NCBI RefSeq assembly: GCF_047824785.1
Contig: NZ_CP181167.1
Location: 3,224,001 to 3,288,000, forward strand
DNA: 64,000 nucleotides
From: Nitrobacter sp039808345
Lineage (GTDB): Bacteria > Pseudomonadota > Alphaproteobacteria > Rhizobiales > Xanthobacteraceae
Direction of reading: 5' to 3'
A program made the translations under genes and the position numbers. Below the pieces are notes generated by a model. It searched no databases. It was not told the origin of the DNA and was given only the letters and a program-made list of their open reading frames with translations. Shown here in pieces: positions 17,278-26,596 of this stretch (position 1 is its first letter; each line of letters opens with the position of its first letter).

Positions 17278-17948
17278 TTCAGATAGACTCGCTCATACAG
17301 TACGCGCAGGATCCCGGCAGTTGCGCCCCAGATATTTCGCTCGGCGAACGGCATCTCGTAGAACGAGCGCGTCCTGCCGCGGAATTGCTTCCGGCCGAGT
17401 TTGTGATTGAGAGGATTCATCAGAAACGACAGCGGCACCTCGAATGCGTCGTCCACTTCGTTCGTATTGATGCGAAGATCAAATCCCGGCCTCACCCGCG
17501 CCACTGTCGGCAGGATACGGAAGCCGAAACTCGTCCCGTAAAGATCAAGATACCCGATCGGCTCCACGAAGTCGCGGGTCAGCCCGACTTCCTCCCACGC
17601 TTCCCGCAGCGCCGCGTCGATCGGCGAGGCGTCGGTGGCGTCGATCTTGCCGCCTGGAAACGCGATCTGACCGGCGTGCTCCTTGAGATGCGCCGCCCGC
17701 TGCGTCAGCAGCACCGTCGGCTGTTCGCGCGCGATCACCGCAATCAGCACCGCCGCGGGCCGGATCGGCTTTTCCAGAGCGATCGTCCGGAGCACGGCAT
17801 CGTTGTCGTGGTCACCGGTCAAGGGAACGATGCCGGCGTCCGTGAGCCCCGGCGGAATGTCGAAACGCAGCCGCTCCCGCGCGCGGTCGAAAAATTCCCC
17901 GGCGCCGACAGTGGTGGCGGCGCCTGTCCTCACCATGGGCACGTTCAA
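17274..17948 (-). CDS. NUDIX hydrolase, probable CoA pyrophosphatase (NudL-like)
   Basis: A 224-residue protein with a clear NUDIX box GGKIDATDASPIDAALREAWEEVGL, preceded by LLTQRAAHLKEHAGQIAFPGG. The latter is the UPF0035-type signature of CoA pyrophosphatases. Family enzymes hydrolyse CoA or its derivatives to phosphopantetheine and an adenosine phosphate. Overlaps DUF1285 upstream and DUF6111 downstream. Confidence 0.9.
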   Translation of the reverse strand: MNVPMVRTGAATTVGAGEFFDRARERLRFDIPPGLTDAGIVPLTGDHDNDAVLRTIALEKPIRPAAVLIAVIAREQPTVLLTQRAAHLKEHAGQIAFPGGKIDATDASPIDAALREAWEEVGLTRDFVEPIGYLDLYGTSFGFRILPTVARVRPGFDLRINTNEVDDAFEVPLSFLMNPLNHKLGRKQFRGRTRSFYEMPFAERNIWGATAGILRVLYERVYLK

Positions 17949-18550
17949 CCTGCGTCCCTCACCTGCCCGGCATCCGCCATCGCAAAGAACTCGCCTCCCG
18001 ATTCGATGCCGAACATCATTCTGTTATCGACCATCCGTTGCGCGCCCATGTCAACAAGATCGTAATACAGCGCCCGCGTCACCTTGGCCCAGAGGCCGGC
18101 CCGAACGTGCAGATAGGGCTTCAATCCACCGCCCTCCGAGGGCTCGAAGCGCAGCCGATGCTCAAAGTCGCATGGCACCCAGTCGCCGACGTTGGTGCGG
18201 AAATGCAGCAGGCGGCCGCCTGCACCCCGATCCTCGACCATCTCGACGGCCAGAAACGGCGCGTCATCGACGCTGATGCCGACCTTCTCCACCGGCGTCA
18301 CCAGAAAGTGGCTATCGCCTTCACGCTTCAGGATCGTGGAGAACAGCCGCACCAGGGCGGGACGGCCGATCGGCGTTTTCATGTAGAACCACGTTCCGTC
18401 GCCGGCGATTCGCATGTCCAGGTCGCCGCAGAACGGCGGATTCCACAGATGCACCGGCGGCAGGCCCTTGCCAGGCGGTCCGGCGGCGTCACCGGCGGCC
18501 GTTATCAGCGCGTCGAGTGTCCGGCTCTCCGGCTGCCCTTGCTTCGCCAT
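17945..18550 (-). CDS. DUF1285 domain protein
   Basis: A 201-residue protein with the DUF1285 blocks LWNPPFCGDLDMRIAGDGTWFYMKTPIGRPALVRLFSTIL and LVTPVEKVGISVDDAPFLAVEM. Soluble, no signal peptide. The family is conserved in proteobacteria but has no established function. It is the first gene of the DUF1285-NUDIX-DUF6111-cca operon; its stop overlaps the NUDIX start by four bases. The divergent neighbour is the moxR module. Confidence 0.88.
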   Translation of the reverse strand: MAKQGQPESRTLDALITAAGDAAGPPGKGLPPVHLWNPPFCGDLDMRIAGDGTWFYMKTPIGRPALVRLFSTILKREGDSHFLVTPVEKVGISVDDAPFLAVEMVEDRGAGGRLLHFRTNVGDWVPCDFEHRLRFEPSEGGGLKPYLHVRAGLWAKVTRALYYDLVDMGAQRMVDNRMMFGIESGGEFFAMADAGQVRDAG

Positions 18551-18797
18551 GGTTTACCCTGAGGTTGCTCCGCCTGTTCTGGCACAAAACAGGCGCAACA
18601 CCAATGGGCGCAGGCCGGATGCCGGAACCGGCGCGCCGGGTCCCGATTTGTGACTCCCGCCCGGAGTCCGAACTCCCCGATGATCGCAGGCGATCATATG
18701 GGGATAGTTTAATTCGAGGAATACACAGCGATCGCGTATGTTTAACAGTTCATGGCGTGGCGGCGCGGATGGCGCGGCCACGCGCAAGGAGTGACGG
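18551..18797. other. Divergent promoter region, DUF1285 operon / moxR module
   Basis: A 247-base gap between two divergent operons must hold both promoters. It contains an inverted pair gcctgtt...aacaggc (about 18571-18594) and two further G/C-rich palindromes, including gatcgcaggcgatc. No operator of a known family is recognised. Confidence 0.5.
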
Positions 18798-19811
18798 ATG
18801 ACCGCCGCAGACCCTGACAAAGGCGTTGAGAAACTGGAGGACGTGATCGTCCGCTCCGCGGAGCAGGTCGCGGGGCAAGTCCGCGCGGCGCGGGACGCGA
18901 TTTCCACCGTCATCTTCGGTCAGGACAGGGTTGTCGAAAACACGCTGGTCACCATCCTTTCCGGGGGACACGCGCTCCTGATCGGCGTTCCCGGCCTCGC
19001 CAAGACCAAGCTCGTCGAAACGCTCGGCGTCACGCTCGGACTCGACGCCAAGCGCGTCCAGTTCACGCCGGACCTGATGCCGTCGGACATCCTCGGCGCC
19101 GAGGTGCTGGACGAAAGCGGCATCGGCAAGCGATCCTTCCGCTTCATTCCCGGACCGGTCTTCGCACAGCTTTTGATGGCGGATGAAATCAACCGCGCCA
19201 GCCCGCGCACGCAATCCGCGCTCCTGCAGGCGATGCAGGAGCAGCACATCACCGTCGCCGGCGCGCGCCACGATCTGCCGAAGCCCTTTCATGTGCTGGC
19301 GACGCAAAATCCGCTGGAGCAGGAAGGCACCTATCCGCTGCCGGAAGCGCAGCTCGACCGCTTCCTGATGGAAATCGATGTCGACTATCCGGATCGTGAC
19401 GCGGAACGCCGCATCCTGTTCGAGACCACCGGCGCCGGGGAGACCCTCGCGAAAGTCGCGATGAACGCCGACGCCGTTGTTGCCGCGCAGCGGCTGGTGC
19501 GGCGGCTGCCGGTCGGCGACAGCGTGGTCGAAGCCATTCTTTCGCTGGTGAGGTCGGCGCGTCCGGGCCCGGAGAGCGGCGAAACCGGAAAACTGATCGC
19601 GTGGGGACCAGGGCCGCGCGCCAGCCAGTCGCTGATGCTGGCCGTGCGCGCCCGCGCGCTGCTTGACGGACGCCTTGCGCCGTCGATCGACGACGTTCTC
19701 GACCTCGCCGAGCCCGTGCTCAAGCATCGCATGGCGCTGACGTTCCCGGCCCGCGCCGAAGGCCGCTCCATTTCCGACGTCATCAGACAACTTAAATCGC
19801 GGATCGGTTGA
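18798..19811 (+). CDS. MoxR-type AAA+ ATPase
   Basis: A 337-residue AAA+ protein of the MoxR family (AAA_3). Visible are Walker A GVPGLAKTKL, a Walker B region LMADEINRASPRTQSALLQAMQE, and sensor segment VLATQNPLEQEGTYPLPEAQLDRF. MoxR proteins act with DUF58 and VWA-type partners as chaperones or assembly factors for other proteins. Its stop overlaps the start of the DUF58 gene, and two large membrane proteins follow, the standard MoxR module layout. Confidence 0.94.
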   Translation: MTAADPDKGVEKLEDVIVRSAEQVAGQVRAARDAISTVIFGQDRVVENTLVTILSGGHALLIGVPGLAKTKLVETLGVTLGLDAKRVQFTPDLMPSDILGAEVLDESGIGKRSFRFIPGPVFAQLLMADEINRASPRTQSALLQAMQEQHITVAGARHDLPKPFHVLATQNPLEQEGTYPLPEAQLDRFLMEIDVDYPDRDAERRILFETTGAGETLAKVAMNADAVVAAQRLVRRLPVGDSVVEAILSLVRSARPGPESGETGKLIAWGPGPRASQSLMLAVRARALLDGRLAPSIDDVLDLAEPVLKHRMALTFPARAEGRSISDVIRQLKSRIG

Positions 19812-20761
19812 TGGTCGCAGCCGCCGGGCATGTCAGGCAGGAAATCGAAGCCGTCAGACGTGCCGATGGTGAAAGCCGCACGCTGGCGGCGTCGCTGCCG
19901 CGTCTGGTGCTGGAAGCCCGCCGCATCGCCGCCAATGTCATTCATGGCCTGCATGGCCGCCGCCGGCCCGGCCCCGGCGAAAGCTTCTGGCAGTACCGGC
20001 GTTTCGTGTCCGGAGAGCCGTCGCAGAACGTCGACTGGCGCCGCTCCGCGCGCGACGATCATCTCTACGTCCGCGAGCACGAATGGGAGGCCGCGCACAC
20101 CGTCTGGATATGGCCCGATCGCTCGGCGTCGATGGCCTTCGCCTCCCGGGATGCGCGTGACAGCAAGCTCGAGCGCGCCTTGATCGTGACGTTCGCACTG
20201 GCGGAATTGCTGGTGGCCGGCGGTGAACGCGTCGGCGTTCCCGGACTGATCAATCCGACCGCGAGCCGCAACGTCATCGACAGGATCGCCCAGGCGATGC
20301 TTCATGACGATCACGCCCGCGCCAGTCTGCCGCCCTCGTTCGTGCCATCGGCCCGGTCGGAGATCGTGGTGCTGTCGGACTTCTGGTCGCCGGTCGCCGA
20401 TATCCGGACCATGCTTACTGGGCTGTCGGCTTCCGGCGCGCATGGCGCGCTCTTACAGGTCGTCGACCCCGCCGAGGAGACATTCCCCTATTCGGGACGC
20501 GTCGAATTCGTCGAACCCGAGGACGGCCGGGTCATCACCGCCGGCCGCGCCGAGCGATGGGCCGGCGACTACGTCAGGCGCGTCGCGCTGCATCGCGACC
20601 AGATTCGCTCTGAAACCAAGACACTCGGCTGGCTGTTCTCGACCCACACCACCGACCGGTCCGCCGCCGACCTGCTGTTGTTTCTCCACAGCGGCATGAT
20701 GGCGGGCCGGGGAAGCGGCGGCACCTCGGCGAGAGCGGAGAGAGCGGAGCGCACCGCATGA
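19811..20761 (+). CDS. DUF58 domain protein
   Basis: A 316-residue protein with the DUF58 signature SGEPSQNVDWRRSARDDHLYVREHEWEAAHTVWIWPDRSASM, a VWA-like fold often partnered with MoxR. The ATG at 19811 overlaps the moxR stop; the stop overlaps the start of the next gene (ATGA), so translation is probably coupled. Client protein unknown. Confidence 0.92.
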   Translation: MVAAAGHVRQEIEAVRRADGESRTLAASLPRLVLEARRIAANVIHGLHGRRRPGPGESFWQYRRFVSGEPSQNVDWRRSARDDHLYVREHEWEAAHTVWIWPDRSASMAFASRDARDSKLERALIVTFALAELLVAGGERVGVPGLINPTASRNVIDRIAQAMLHDDHARASLPPSFVPSARSEIVVLSDFWSPVADIRTMLTGLSASGAHGALLQVVDPAEETFPYSGRVEFVEPEDGRVITAGRAERWAGDYVRRVALHRDQIRSETKTLGWLFSTHTTDRSAADLLLFLHSGMMAGRGSGGTSARAERAERTA

Positions 20762-23571
20762 TGCCGGCCCTTCCGCTGTCATTCCTGCAACCGCTGATGC
20801 TGCTCGGCCTGCTCAGCCTGCCGCTGCTATGGTGGCTGCTTCGCGTGATGCCGCCGCGCCCGCGCCGCATCGATTTTCCGCCGACACGGCTGCTGTTCGA
20901 TATCGCGCCGAAGGAAGAAACGCCTTCGCGCACCCCGTGGTGGCTGACGGCCTTGCGGCTTGCGGCGGCGGCGCTGGTGATTCTCGCGGCCGCTGGTCCG
21001 ATCTGGAATCCGAAAGCCGGCGCGGCGCGCAGCACCGCTCCGCTGACGATCCTGCTCGACGACGGCTGGAGCGCGGCATCGAGCTGGGAGACCCGGATCA
21101 AGGCGGCGGATGAACTGATCACCGGGGCCGATGGCGACCGGCGCGGCGTCGCCATCGTGCCTTTGTCGGAGCCGGCGCGCGACATCACGATGATGCCGGC
21201 CGGCACCGCGCGCGTGGCGCTGCGCCAGCTCGCGCCAAAACCCTTCGCCGTCGAACGGGTCGAGACGCTGCCGGCGCTCGAACGATTCCTGAAGGCGACG
21301 GGCGACAGCGATATCGCCTGGCTGTCCGACGGCATCGACAGCGGGCGCGGGGCTGAATTCGTCGACGGACTTCGCAAGGCGATCGGCGACCGTTCGCTGA
21401 CCATCGTCGAAGGCGGCGCGCCGCCCGCCCGCGCGCTGACCGCGGCGGAGAATGCGGCGGCCCGGATGACCGTGAAGGTGCTGCGCGCCGCCGCGAACGG
21501 CATGGATGCCGGGATGGTCCGCGCGCTCGACCAGAAAGGCGCACCGATCGGCGAGGCGCAATATGCGTTCGCGCTTCAGGATCGCGAAACCGAAGCCGCG
21601 TTCGACCTGCCGCTGGAACTGCGCAACGATATCGCGCGGCTGGAGATCGCAGGCGAACGATCGGCGGGCGCGGTGCAATTGCTCGACAAGCGCTGGCGAA
21701 GGCGCGCCATCGGCGTGGTCAGCGGATCGAGCACTGACAGGGCGCAGCCGCTGCTCGCGCCGACCTTCTATTTGAGCCGCGCGCTGGCGCCGTTCGCCGA
21801 TGTCCGGCTCGGCGACAAGGCAGCCCCCCAGCAGGCCGTCACCCAGTTTCTGGATCAGAAGCTGCCGATGATCGTCATGGCCGACGTCGGGGCGCTGTCA
21901 CCGGAACTGCGCCAACGGATCGACGGCTGGATCGACCATGGCGGCGTGCTGGTGCGGTTCGCGGGACCGCGCCTGGCGCAGGCGGATGACGGCCTGGTCC
22001 CGGTCAAATTGCGGCGCGGCGGCCGCAGCCTCGGCGGCAGCCTGACCTGGGAGAAGCCGCAACATCTCGCCGCCCTGGCCGAGGACGGACCGTTCGCCGG
22101 CTTGCCGGTGCCGAATGACGTGACCGTCAGCCGGCAGGTGCTCGCCGAGCCGGATGCTACGCTGGCCGCGAAGAGCTGGGCGTCGCTGGTCGACGGCACG
22201 CCGCTCGTGACCGGCGAACGCCGCGGCAAGGGCCTGCTGGCGCTATTTCACATCAGCGCCGACATGCGCTGGTCCGATCTGCCGATGTCCGGCACTTTCG
22301 TCGAGATGCTACGTCGGATCGTCGATGCCTCCGGCTACACGGCGAACACCGGCAGGATCGACACCGACAGCAGGGCGGAAACCGCCGCGCCGCTGCGGAC
22401 GCTCGACGGTTTCGGCGTTTTCACGCCGCCACCCGCCACCGTCAAACCCTTGCCGGCTGATGATCGCGGCCGTGGCACCATCGAGCATCCACCTGGTTTC
22501 TACGGCCCGGCCGACGGGCCGATCGCCGTCAACACGCTGGCGGCCACCGACCGGATCGTGCCGCTCGACACCTCGAACCTGACCGCGCGGCGGGCGAGCT
22601 TCACCAACGCCGAACCGCATGATCTGCGCGGCATCCTGCTGTCGTCGGCGCTTACGCTGTTTCTGGCCGACGCCGTCATCGTGGCGCTGCTCGGCGGCGG
22701 CCTGGCCATGCTGCTGCGCCGCCGCGCGGCCCAAGCAGCGCTGGCTGTCGCGCTCGCATTGACGGCGATCGCGATAACGCCCTCGCCGTCCCGCGCCGAC
22801 GGCGCAAACGATACCTTCGCGATGAAGGCCGTGGCGCAGACCCGGCTCGCCTATGTCGTGACCGGCGACGCCGGCGTCGATGCCATCGTCAAGGCGGGAA
22901 TGAGCGGACTGACATTGTTTTTGGCGCAGCGCACTGCGCTTGAAGCCGGCGATCCGGTCGGCGTCGATCCGGCGCGCGACGAACTGGCGTTCTTCCCGCT
23001 GATCTACTGGCCGATGGTGCCGGGCGCGCCGAAGCCGCCGCAAAAGGCGCTCGACAGGATCGACGCCTACATGAAGCAGGGCGGCACCATTCTGTTCGAC
23101 ACCCGCGACGCGATCGATGCGCTGCCGGGGACGGACGGCGAATCCCGAACACCCGGAATGCAACAACTGCGCATCATCCTGGCGTCGCTCGACATCCCCG
23201 AGCTTGAGCCGGTGCCGCACGAGCATGTGCTGGCCAAGACGTTCTATCTTCTGCACGGCTTTCCGGGCCGCTTCACCGCCGGCCAGACCTGGGTCGAGGC
23301 CCTGCCGCGCAGCGAGGATGACGAAGCCGCCTCACGGCCGGCGCGCGGCGGCGACGGCGTCTCGCCGATCATCATCACCTCGAACGATCTCGCCGGCGCC
23401 TGGGCCATGCGTGCCGACGGCCAGCCGATGCTGCCACTCTCGCCGGGCGCGCCGCGCCAGCGCGAATTCGCGTTCCGCGCCGGGGTCAACATCGTGATGT
23501 ATACGCTCACCGGCAACTACAAGGCCGATCAGGTCCACGCGCCCGCGCTGATCGAACGGCTGGGGCAGTAG
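20758..23571 (+). CDS. DUF4159 / BatA-N membrane protein of the MoxR module
   Basis: A 937-residue protein. The N terminus (first 80 residues) is the BatA-type membrane region, with two hydrophobic helices around PPRPRRIDFPPTRLLFDI. A large periplasmic part follows, then another membrane helix near residue 635-660 and a signal-like stretch. The C-terminal DUF4159 domain begins at FAMKAVAQTRLAYVVTGD and contains FFPLIYWPM and GGTILFDTRD. The family is always linked to moxR and DUF58 genes; its activity is unknown. Overlaps the DUF58 stop by four bases. Confidence 0.9.
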   Translation: MMPALPLSFLQPLMLLGLLSLPLLWWLLRVMPPRPRRIDFPPTRLLFDIAPKEETPSRTPWWLTALRLAAAALVILAAAGPIWNPKAGAARSTAPLTILLDDGWSAASSWETRIKAADELITGADGDRRGVAIVPLSEPARDITMMPAGTARVALRQLAPKPFAVERVETLPALERFLKATGDSDIAWLSDGIDSGRGAEFVDGLRKAIGDRSLTIVEGGAPPARALTAAENAAARMTVKVLRAAANGMDAGMVRALDQKGAPIGEAQYAFALQDRETEAAFDLPLELRNDIARLEIAGERSAGAVQLLDKRWRRRAIGVVSGSSTDRAQPLLAPTFYLSRALAPFADVRLGDKAAPQQAVTQFLDQKLPMIVMADVGALSPELRQRIDGWIDHGGVLVRFAGPRLAQADDGLVPVKLRRGGRSLGGSLTWEKPQHLAALAEDGPFAGLPVPNDVTVSRQVLAEPDATLAAKSWASLVDGTPLVTGERRGKGLLALFHISADMRWSDLPMSGTFVEMLRRIVDASGYTANTGRIDTDSRAETAAPLRTLDGFGVFTPPPATVKPLPADDRGRGTIEHPPGFYGPADGPIAVNTLAATDRIVPLDTSNLTARRASFTNAEPHDLRGILLSSALTLFLADAVIVALLGGGLAMLLRRRAAQAALAVALALTAIAITPSPSRADGANDTFAMKAVAQTRLAYVVTGDAGVDAIVKAGMSGLTLFLAQRTALEAGDPVGVDPARDELAFFPLIYWPMVPGAPKPPQKALDRIDAYMKQGGTILFDTRDAIDALPGTDGESRTPGMQQLRIILASLDIPELEPVPHEHVLAKTFYLLHGFPGRFTAGQTWVEALPRSEDDEAASRPARGGDGVSPIIITSNDLAGAWAMRADGQPMLPLSPGAPRQREFAFRAGVNIVMYTLTGNYKADQVHAPALIERLGQ

Positions 23572-23574
23572 CAT

Positions 23575-23807
23575 ATGGTCTGCTTGCCGCATGTTACGAG
23601 GCGCCTCCTCACCTCTCCCCGCTGGAGAGAGGTCGCGCCGCAGGCGCGGGTAAGAGGGCGCGTTACTTTCGAGAGTCCGTACGCCCTCACCCCAACCCTC
23701 TCCCGATCAAAGTCGAATCTATCCGACTTTGACACTAAAATTGGCCAACTCGGGCAAGCCCGAATTGGCTGGGAGAGGGAGCAGGCTTCCGCCGGAGGGT
23801 CCACCAC
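23575..23807. repeat. Mosaic intergenic repeat inside the MoxR module
   Basis: Between two genes that would otherwise be co-transcribed lies a mosaic: ctcctcacctctccccgctggagagaggt, gcgccgcaggcgcgggtaag, ctcaccccaaccctctccc with a partner gggagaggg, and two nested palindromes, aagtcgaat-ctat-ccgactt and ccaactcggg-caag-cccgaattgg. The outer C/T-rich arm near 23690-23705 pairs with the G/A-rich arm near 23770-23782, enclosing the two palindromes. It looks like a repeat element carrying smaller insertions. Confidence 0.65.
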
Positions 23808-25871
23808 ATGACTTACGGCATCGCCTTCGCCCCGCTGGTTCCCGCGATCGTGCTGTGGATCGCACTCGCCGCGATCATCGTGATCACGGCGCTGCTTCTG
23901 GTTGGCCGCGCGCGCGGCGCGGCGGTGCGGGTGGCGGCGCTGGCGCTGATCCTTCTCGCGCTCGCCAATCCGTCATTCACCCGGGAGGAGCGCGAACCGC
24001 TGTCCTCGGTGGCCGCCGTCATCGTCGACAAAAGCCCGAGCCAGAATTTCGGCGACCGCGCCGATCAGGCGGCGAAGGCGCGCGACGCGCTGGTCGACCG
24101 CCTCAAGCAGGTCAAGGGACTTGAAGTCCGCGTTGTCGATGCAGGCCAGGCGGACGGCGAGACCGACGGCACCAGATTGTTCTCCGCGCTTTCCTCGGCC
24201 CTGTCCGATGTGCCCACCGACCGCGTCGCCGGGGCCTTCCTGATCACCGACGGGCGCGTTCACGACATTCCGGACAATGTCGACACCCTGGGATTCAAGG
24301 CGCCGGTCCATGCCCTGATCACCGGCCACGCCGACGAACGCGACCGCCGGGTCGCGATAACAGCCGCGCCGCGTTTCGGCATTGTTGGCCAGAGCCAGAC
24401 CGTCACCTACCGGCTCGACGACCAGGGCGTCAGCGGCGAATCCGCCAAGGTGACCGTGCGCCGCGACGGCGAGGTCATCAGCGAGCGTAGCGTTCTGAGC
24501 GGGGAAACCGTGAAGGTCGATGTCGGCATCAAGCATGCCGGGCAGAACATCGTCGAGATCGAAGCCTCGCCGCTCGCGAACGAACTGACGCCGGTCAACA
24601 ACCGCGCCGTGGTGCCGATCGACGGAGTCCGCGACAAGCTGCGAGTGCTGCTGGTATCGGGCGAGCCGCATTCGGGCGAGCGCACATGGCGCAACCTCCT
24701 GAAGTCGGACCCCAGCGTCGATCTGGTTCACTTCACGATCCTGCGGCCGCCCGAAAAGCAGGACGGCACGCCCATCCACGAACTGTCGCTGATCGCTTTC
24801 CCGACGCGCGAACTGTTTCAGGAGAAGATCAACGAATTTCAGCTCATCATCTTCGACCGCTACGCGCGCCAGGGCGTGTTGCCGACCGCCTATTTCGACA
24901 ACATCGCGCGTTACGTGCGCGCGGGCGGCGCGGTGCTGGTTTCGGCCGGCCCGGACTACGCCTCGACCACCAGCATCTGGCGGACGCCGCTGGACGCCGT
25001 GCTGCCGGCCGAGCCGGTCGGCGTCACTGAAAAGCCGTTCCATGCCCGGCTCAGCGAAGCCGGCAAGCGCCATCCCGTCACGCGGGGGCTCGAAGGCTCC
25101 GCGAGCGATCCGCCGCGCTGGAGTCGTTTCTTCCGCGAAGTCGACACCCGCAACGTGTCGGTGCCGCCGGTCATGACCGGCGCCGACGGCCAGCCGTTGC
25201 TGTTGCTGTCGCGGTATGACGAAGGCCGGGTGGCGCTGCTACTGTCGGATCACATCTGGCTGTGGGCCAGGGGTTTTGAGGGCGGCGGCCCGCATCTCGA
25301 CCTGCTGCGGCGGATGTCGCACTGGCTGATGAAGCAGCCCGAACTTGAGGAAGAAACGCTGCGGCTCGCCGTACAAGGCAAGTACCTCCTCGTGCAGCGC
25401 CAGACCATGGCCGACACCGTCACGCCGGTCACCGTCACCTCGCCCTCCGGCAAGACCCGCGAACTCACTCTGGAAGCCTCGGAGGCCGGTTTGTGGAAGG
25501 CGGCATTGGCGGCGGACGAACTCGGATTGTGGCAGGCAACCGATGGCACCCTGAAAGCCCTGATCAATGTCGGTCCCGCCAATCCGAAGGAATTTTCCGA
25601 GGTCACCTCAACCGTGGAGGGGCTCCGGCCGATCGCGCGGGCCAGCGGCGGTGACGCCCGGCGCATCGCGGACGGCTCGGCCATCGACGTTCCGCGCATC
25701 GTCCCGGTGCATGCCTCCAGCGTGTTTCGCGGCGAGAGCTGGCTGGGCGTGCGGATGCGTGACGCCAGCGTCGTGCGCGGCGTCGGCGTGCTGCCGGTGT
25801 TCGCCGGACTGATCGGCCTGTTGCTGCTGCTCGGCGCCTTTGCCGCGACCTGGCTTCGGGAAGGACGCTGA
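23808..25871 (+). CDS. Large membrane protein of the MoxR module
   Basis: A 687-residue protein with two N-terminal membrane helices (VPAIVLWIALAAIIVITALLLV and VAALALILLALA), a VWA-like region starting VAAVIVDKSPSQNFGD, a long extracytoplasmic part, and a C-terminal membrane helix (LPVFAGLIGLLLLLGAFAATW). Short patches such as LRVLLVSGEPHSGERTWRNLL resemble the glutamine-amidotransferase-like domain found in such proteins. It belongs to the group linked to moxR/DUF58/DUF4159 genes; exact function unknown. The ATG lies just after the mosaic repeat, with purine-rich cggagg upstream. Confidence 0.85.
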   Translation: MTYGIAFAPLVPAIVLWIALAAIIVITALLLVGRARGAAVRVAALALILLALANPSFTREEREPLSSVAAVIVDKSPSQNFGDRADQAAKARDALVDRLKQVKGLEVRVVDAGQADGETDGTRLFSALSSALSDVPTDRVAGAFLITDGRVHDIPDNVDTLGFKAPVHALITGHADERDRRVAITAAPRFGIVGQSQTVTYRLDDQGVSGESAKVTVRRDGEVISERSVLSGETVKVDVGIKHAGQNIVEIEASPLANELTPVNNRAVVPIDGVRDKLRVLLVSGEPHSGERTWRNLLKSDPSVDLVHFTILRPPEKQDGTPIHELSLIAFPTRELFQEKINEFQLIIFDRYARQGVLPTAYFDNIARYVRAGGAVLVSAGPDYASTTSIWRTPLDAVLPAEPVGVTEKPFHARLSEAGKRHPVTRGLEGSASDPPRWSRFFREVDTRNVSVPPVMTGADGQPLLLLSRYDEGRVALLLSDHIWLWARGFEGGGPHLDLLRRMSHWLMKQPELEEETLRLAVQGKYLLVQRQTMADTVTPVTVTSPSGKTRELTLEASEAGLWKAALAADELGLWQATDGTLKALINVGPANPKEFSEVTSTVEGLRPIARASGGDARRIADGSAIDVPRIVPVHASSVFRGESWLGVRMRDASVVRGVGVLPVFAGLIGLLLLLGAFAATWLREGR

Positions 25872-25979
25872 ACCGATCCGGCCGCGCGATCCGTTGCACA
25901 AAATCCACAGTCCCGAACTGGCGGCCACATCCTGAGCTGCCGCGGCAGGTCGCCGTTGACATCCGGCCGGAACCCAGGC

Positions 25980-25992
25980 GTTATATTATAAC
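25980..25992. promoter_or_regulatory. Zur-box-like palindrome
   Basis: GTTATATTATAAC is a perfect odd palindrome (GTTATA-T-TATAAC). It matches the core of known Zur operators of alpha- and gammaproteobacteria (GTTATA..TATAAC). It lies 48 bases before the DUF2946 ATG in otherwise GC-rich DNA, in front of a candidate zinc-uptake operon. That regulation is by Zur is inferred from the motif plus gene content. Confidence 0.65.
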
Positions 25993-26039
25993 ATCCGAGC
26001 CGCTGCGGAACGATCCCGCGAGGGCATGGGGCAGATGCA

Positions 26040-26474
26040 ATGAAGTGGTTCCGGTCGAATATCAAACATGGATCGCGGCTCGCGCTGTTCGCGCTCGCGA
26101 TCCAGTTTGTGCTGTCGTTCGGCCATCATCACGGCGCGGTGGCGCTCGCGGCGCCCGCCGTCGCGATGCAGGCCAGCGACGCCGCCGGGACCGCGACCGA
26201 CAACACCCTCGCGACCCGAGACGCATCCCTCGGTGATCCCGCAAATGCCTCGGCCACGCGGCCGGCCGAACCGGCGTCAGATCAGGACCAGGACAGCGAT
26301 CACTGCGCCGTTTGCGCCGTCATCGCCCTCGCGCGGACGGTGCTGTTCGCCGGACCTCCGGTTCTGCCGCTCCCGGAAGCGTACCAAGTCCCCCATCTGA
26401 CCACCGAAACTGAATTCAATCACCTCAACTCGCGGCGCGTGGTCTTTCAGCCGCGCGCCCCTCCGTCGTCCTGA
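26040..26474 (+). CDS. DUF2946-type secreted or membrane protein, possible metal binder
   Basis: A 144-residue protein with an N-terminal hydrophobic signal (LALFALAIQFVLSFGHHHG), a variable Ala/Thr-rich middle, and the DUF2946-like HCAVCAVIALA segment with a CxxC pair. His and Cys clusters suggest metal binding. Members of this family often precede TonB-dependent metal receptors, as here. It is first behind the Zur-box-like palindrome. A hairpin ggcaaaggc...gcctttgcc (26482-26514) separates it from the receptor. Confidence 0.75.
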   Translation: MKWFRSNIKHGSRLALFALAIQFVLSFGHHHGAVALAAPAVAMQASDAAGTATDNTLATRDASLGDPANASATRPAEPASDQDQDSDHCAVCAVIALARTVLFAGPPVLPLPEAYQVPHLTTETEFNHLNSRRVVFQPRAPPSS

Positions 26475-26481
26475 CGTCGAT

Positions 26482-26516
26482 CCGGCAAAGGCCGTCGCGC
26501 CGCGCAGGCCTTTGCC
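26482..26516. promoter_or_regulatory. Intercistronic hairpin
   Basis: Inverted pair ggcaaaggc / gcctttgcc with a GC-rich loop lies 8 bases after the DUF2946 stop. No T run follows, so it is more likely an mRNA processing or stability element, or a weak terminator, than a strong terminator before the receptor gene. Confidence 0.5.
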
Positions 26517-26596
26517 GACGAATTTCGCAAGTTGTTATCGACTTCGACGGCCCCGACCGCTGCGAGCGGAGCGTCGGCCGTGTCAGGACCAGTCAG

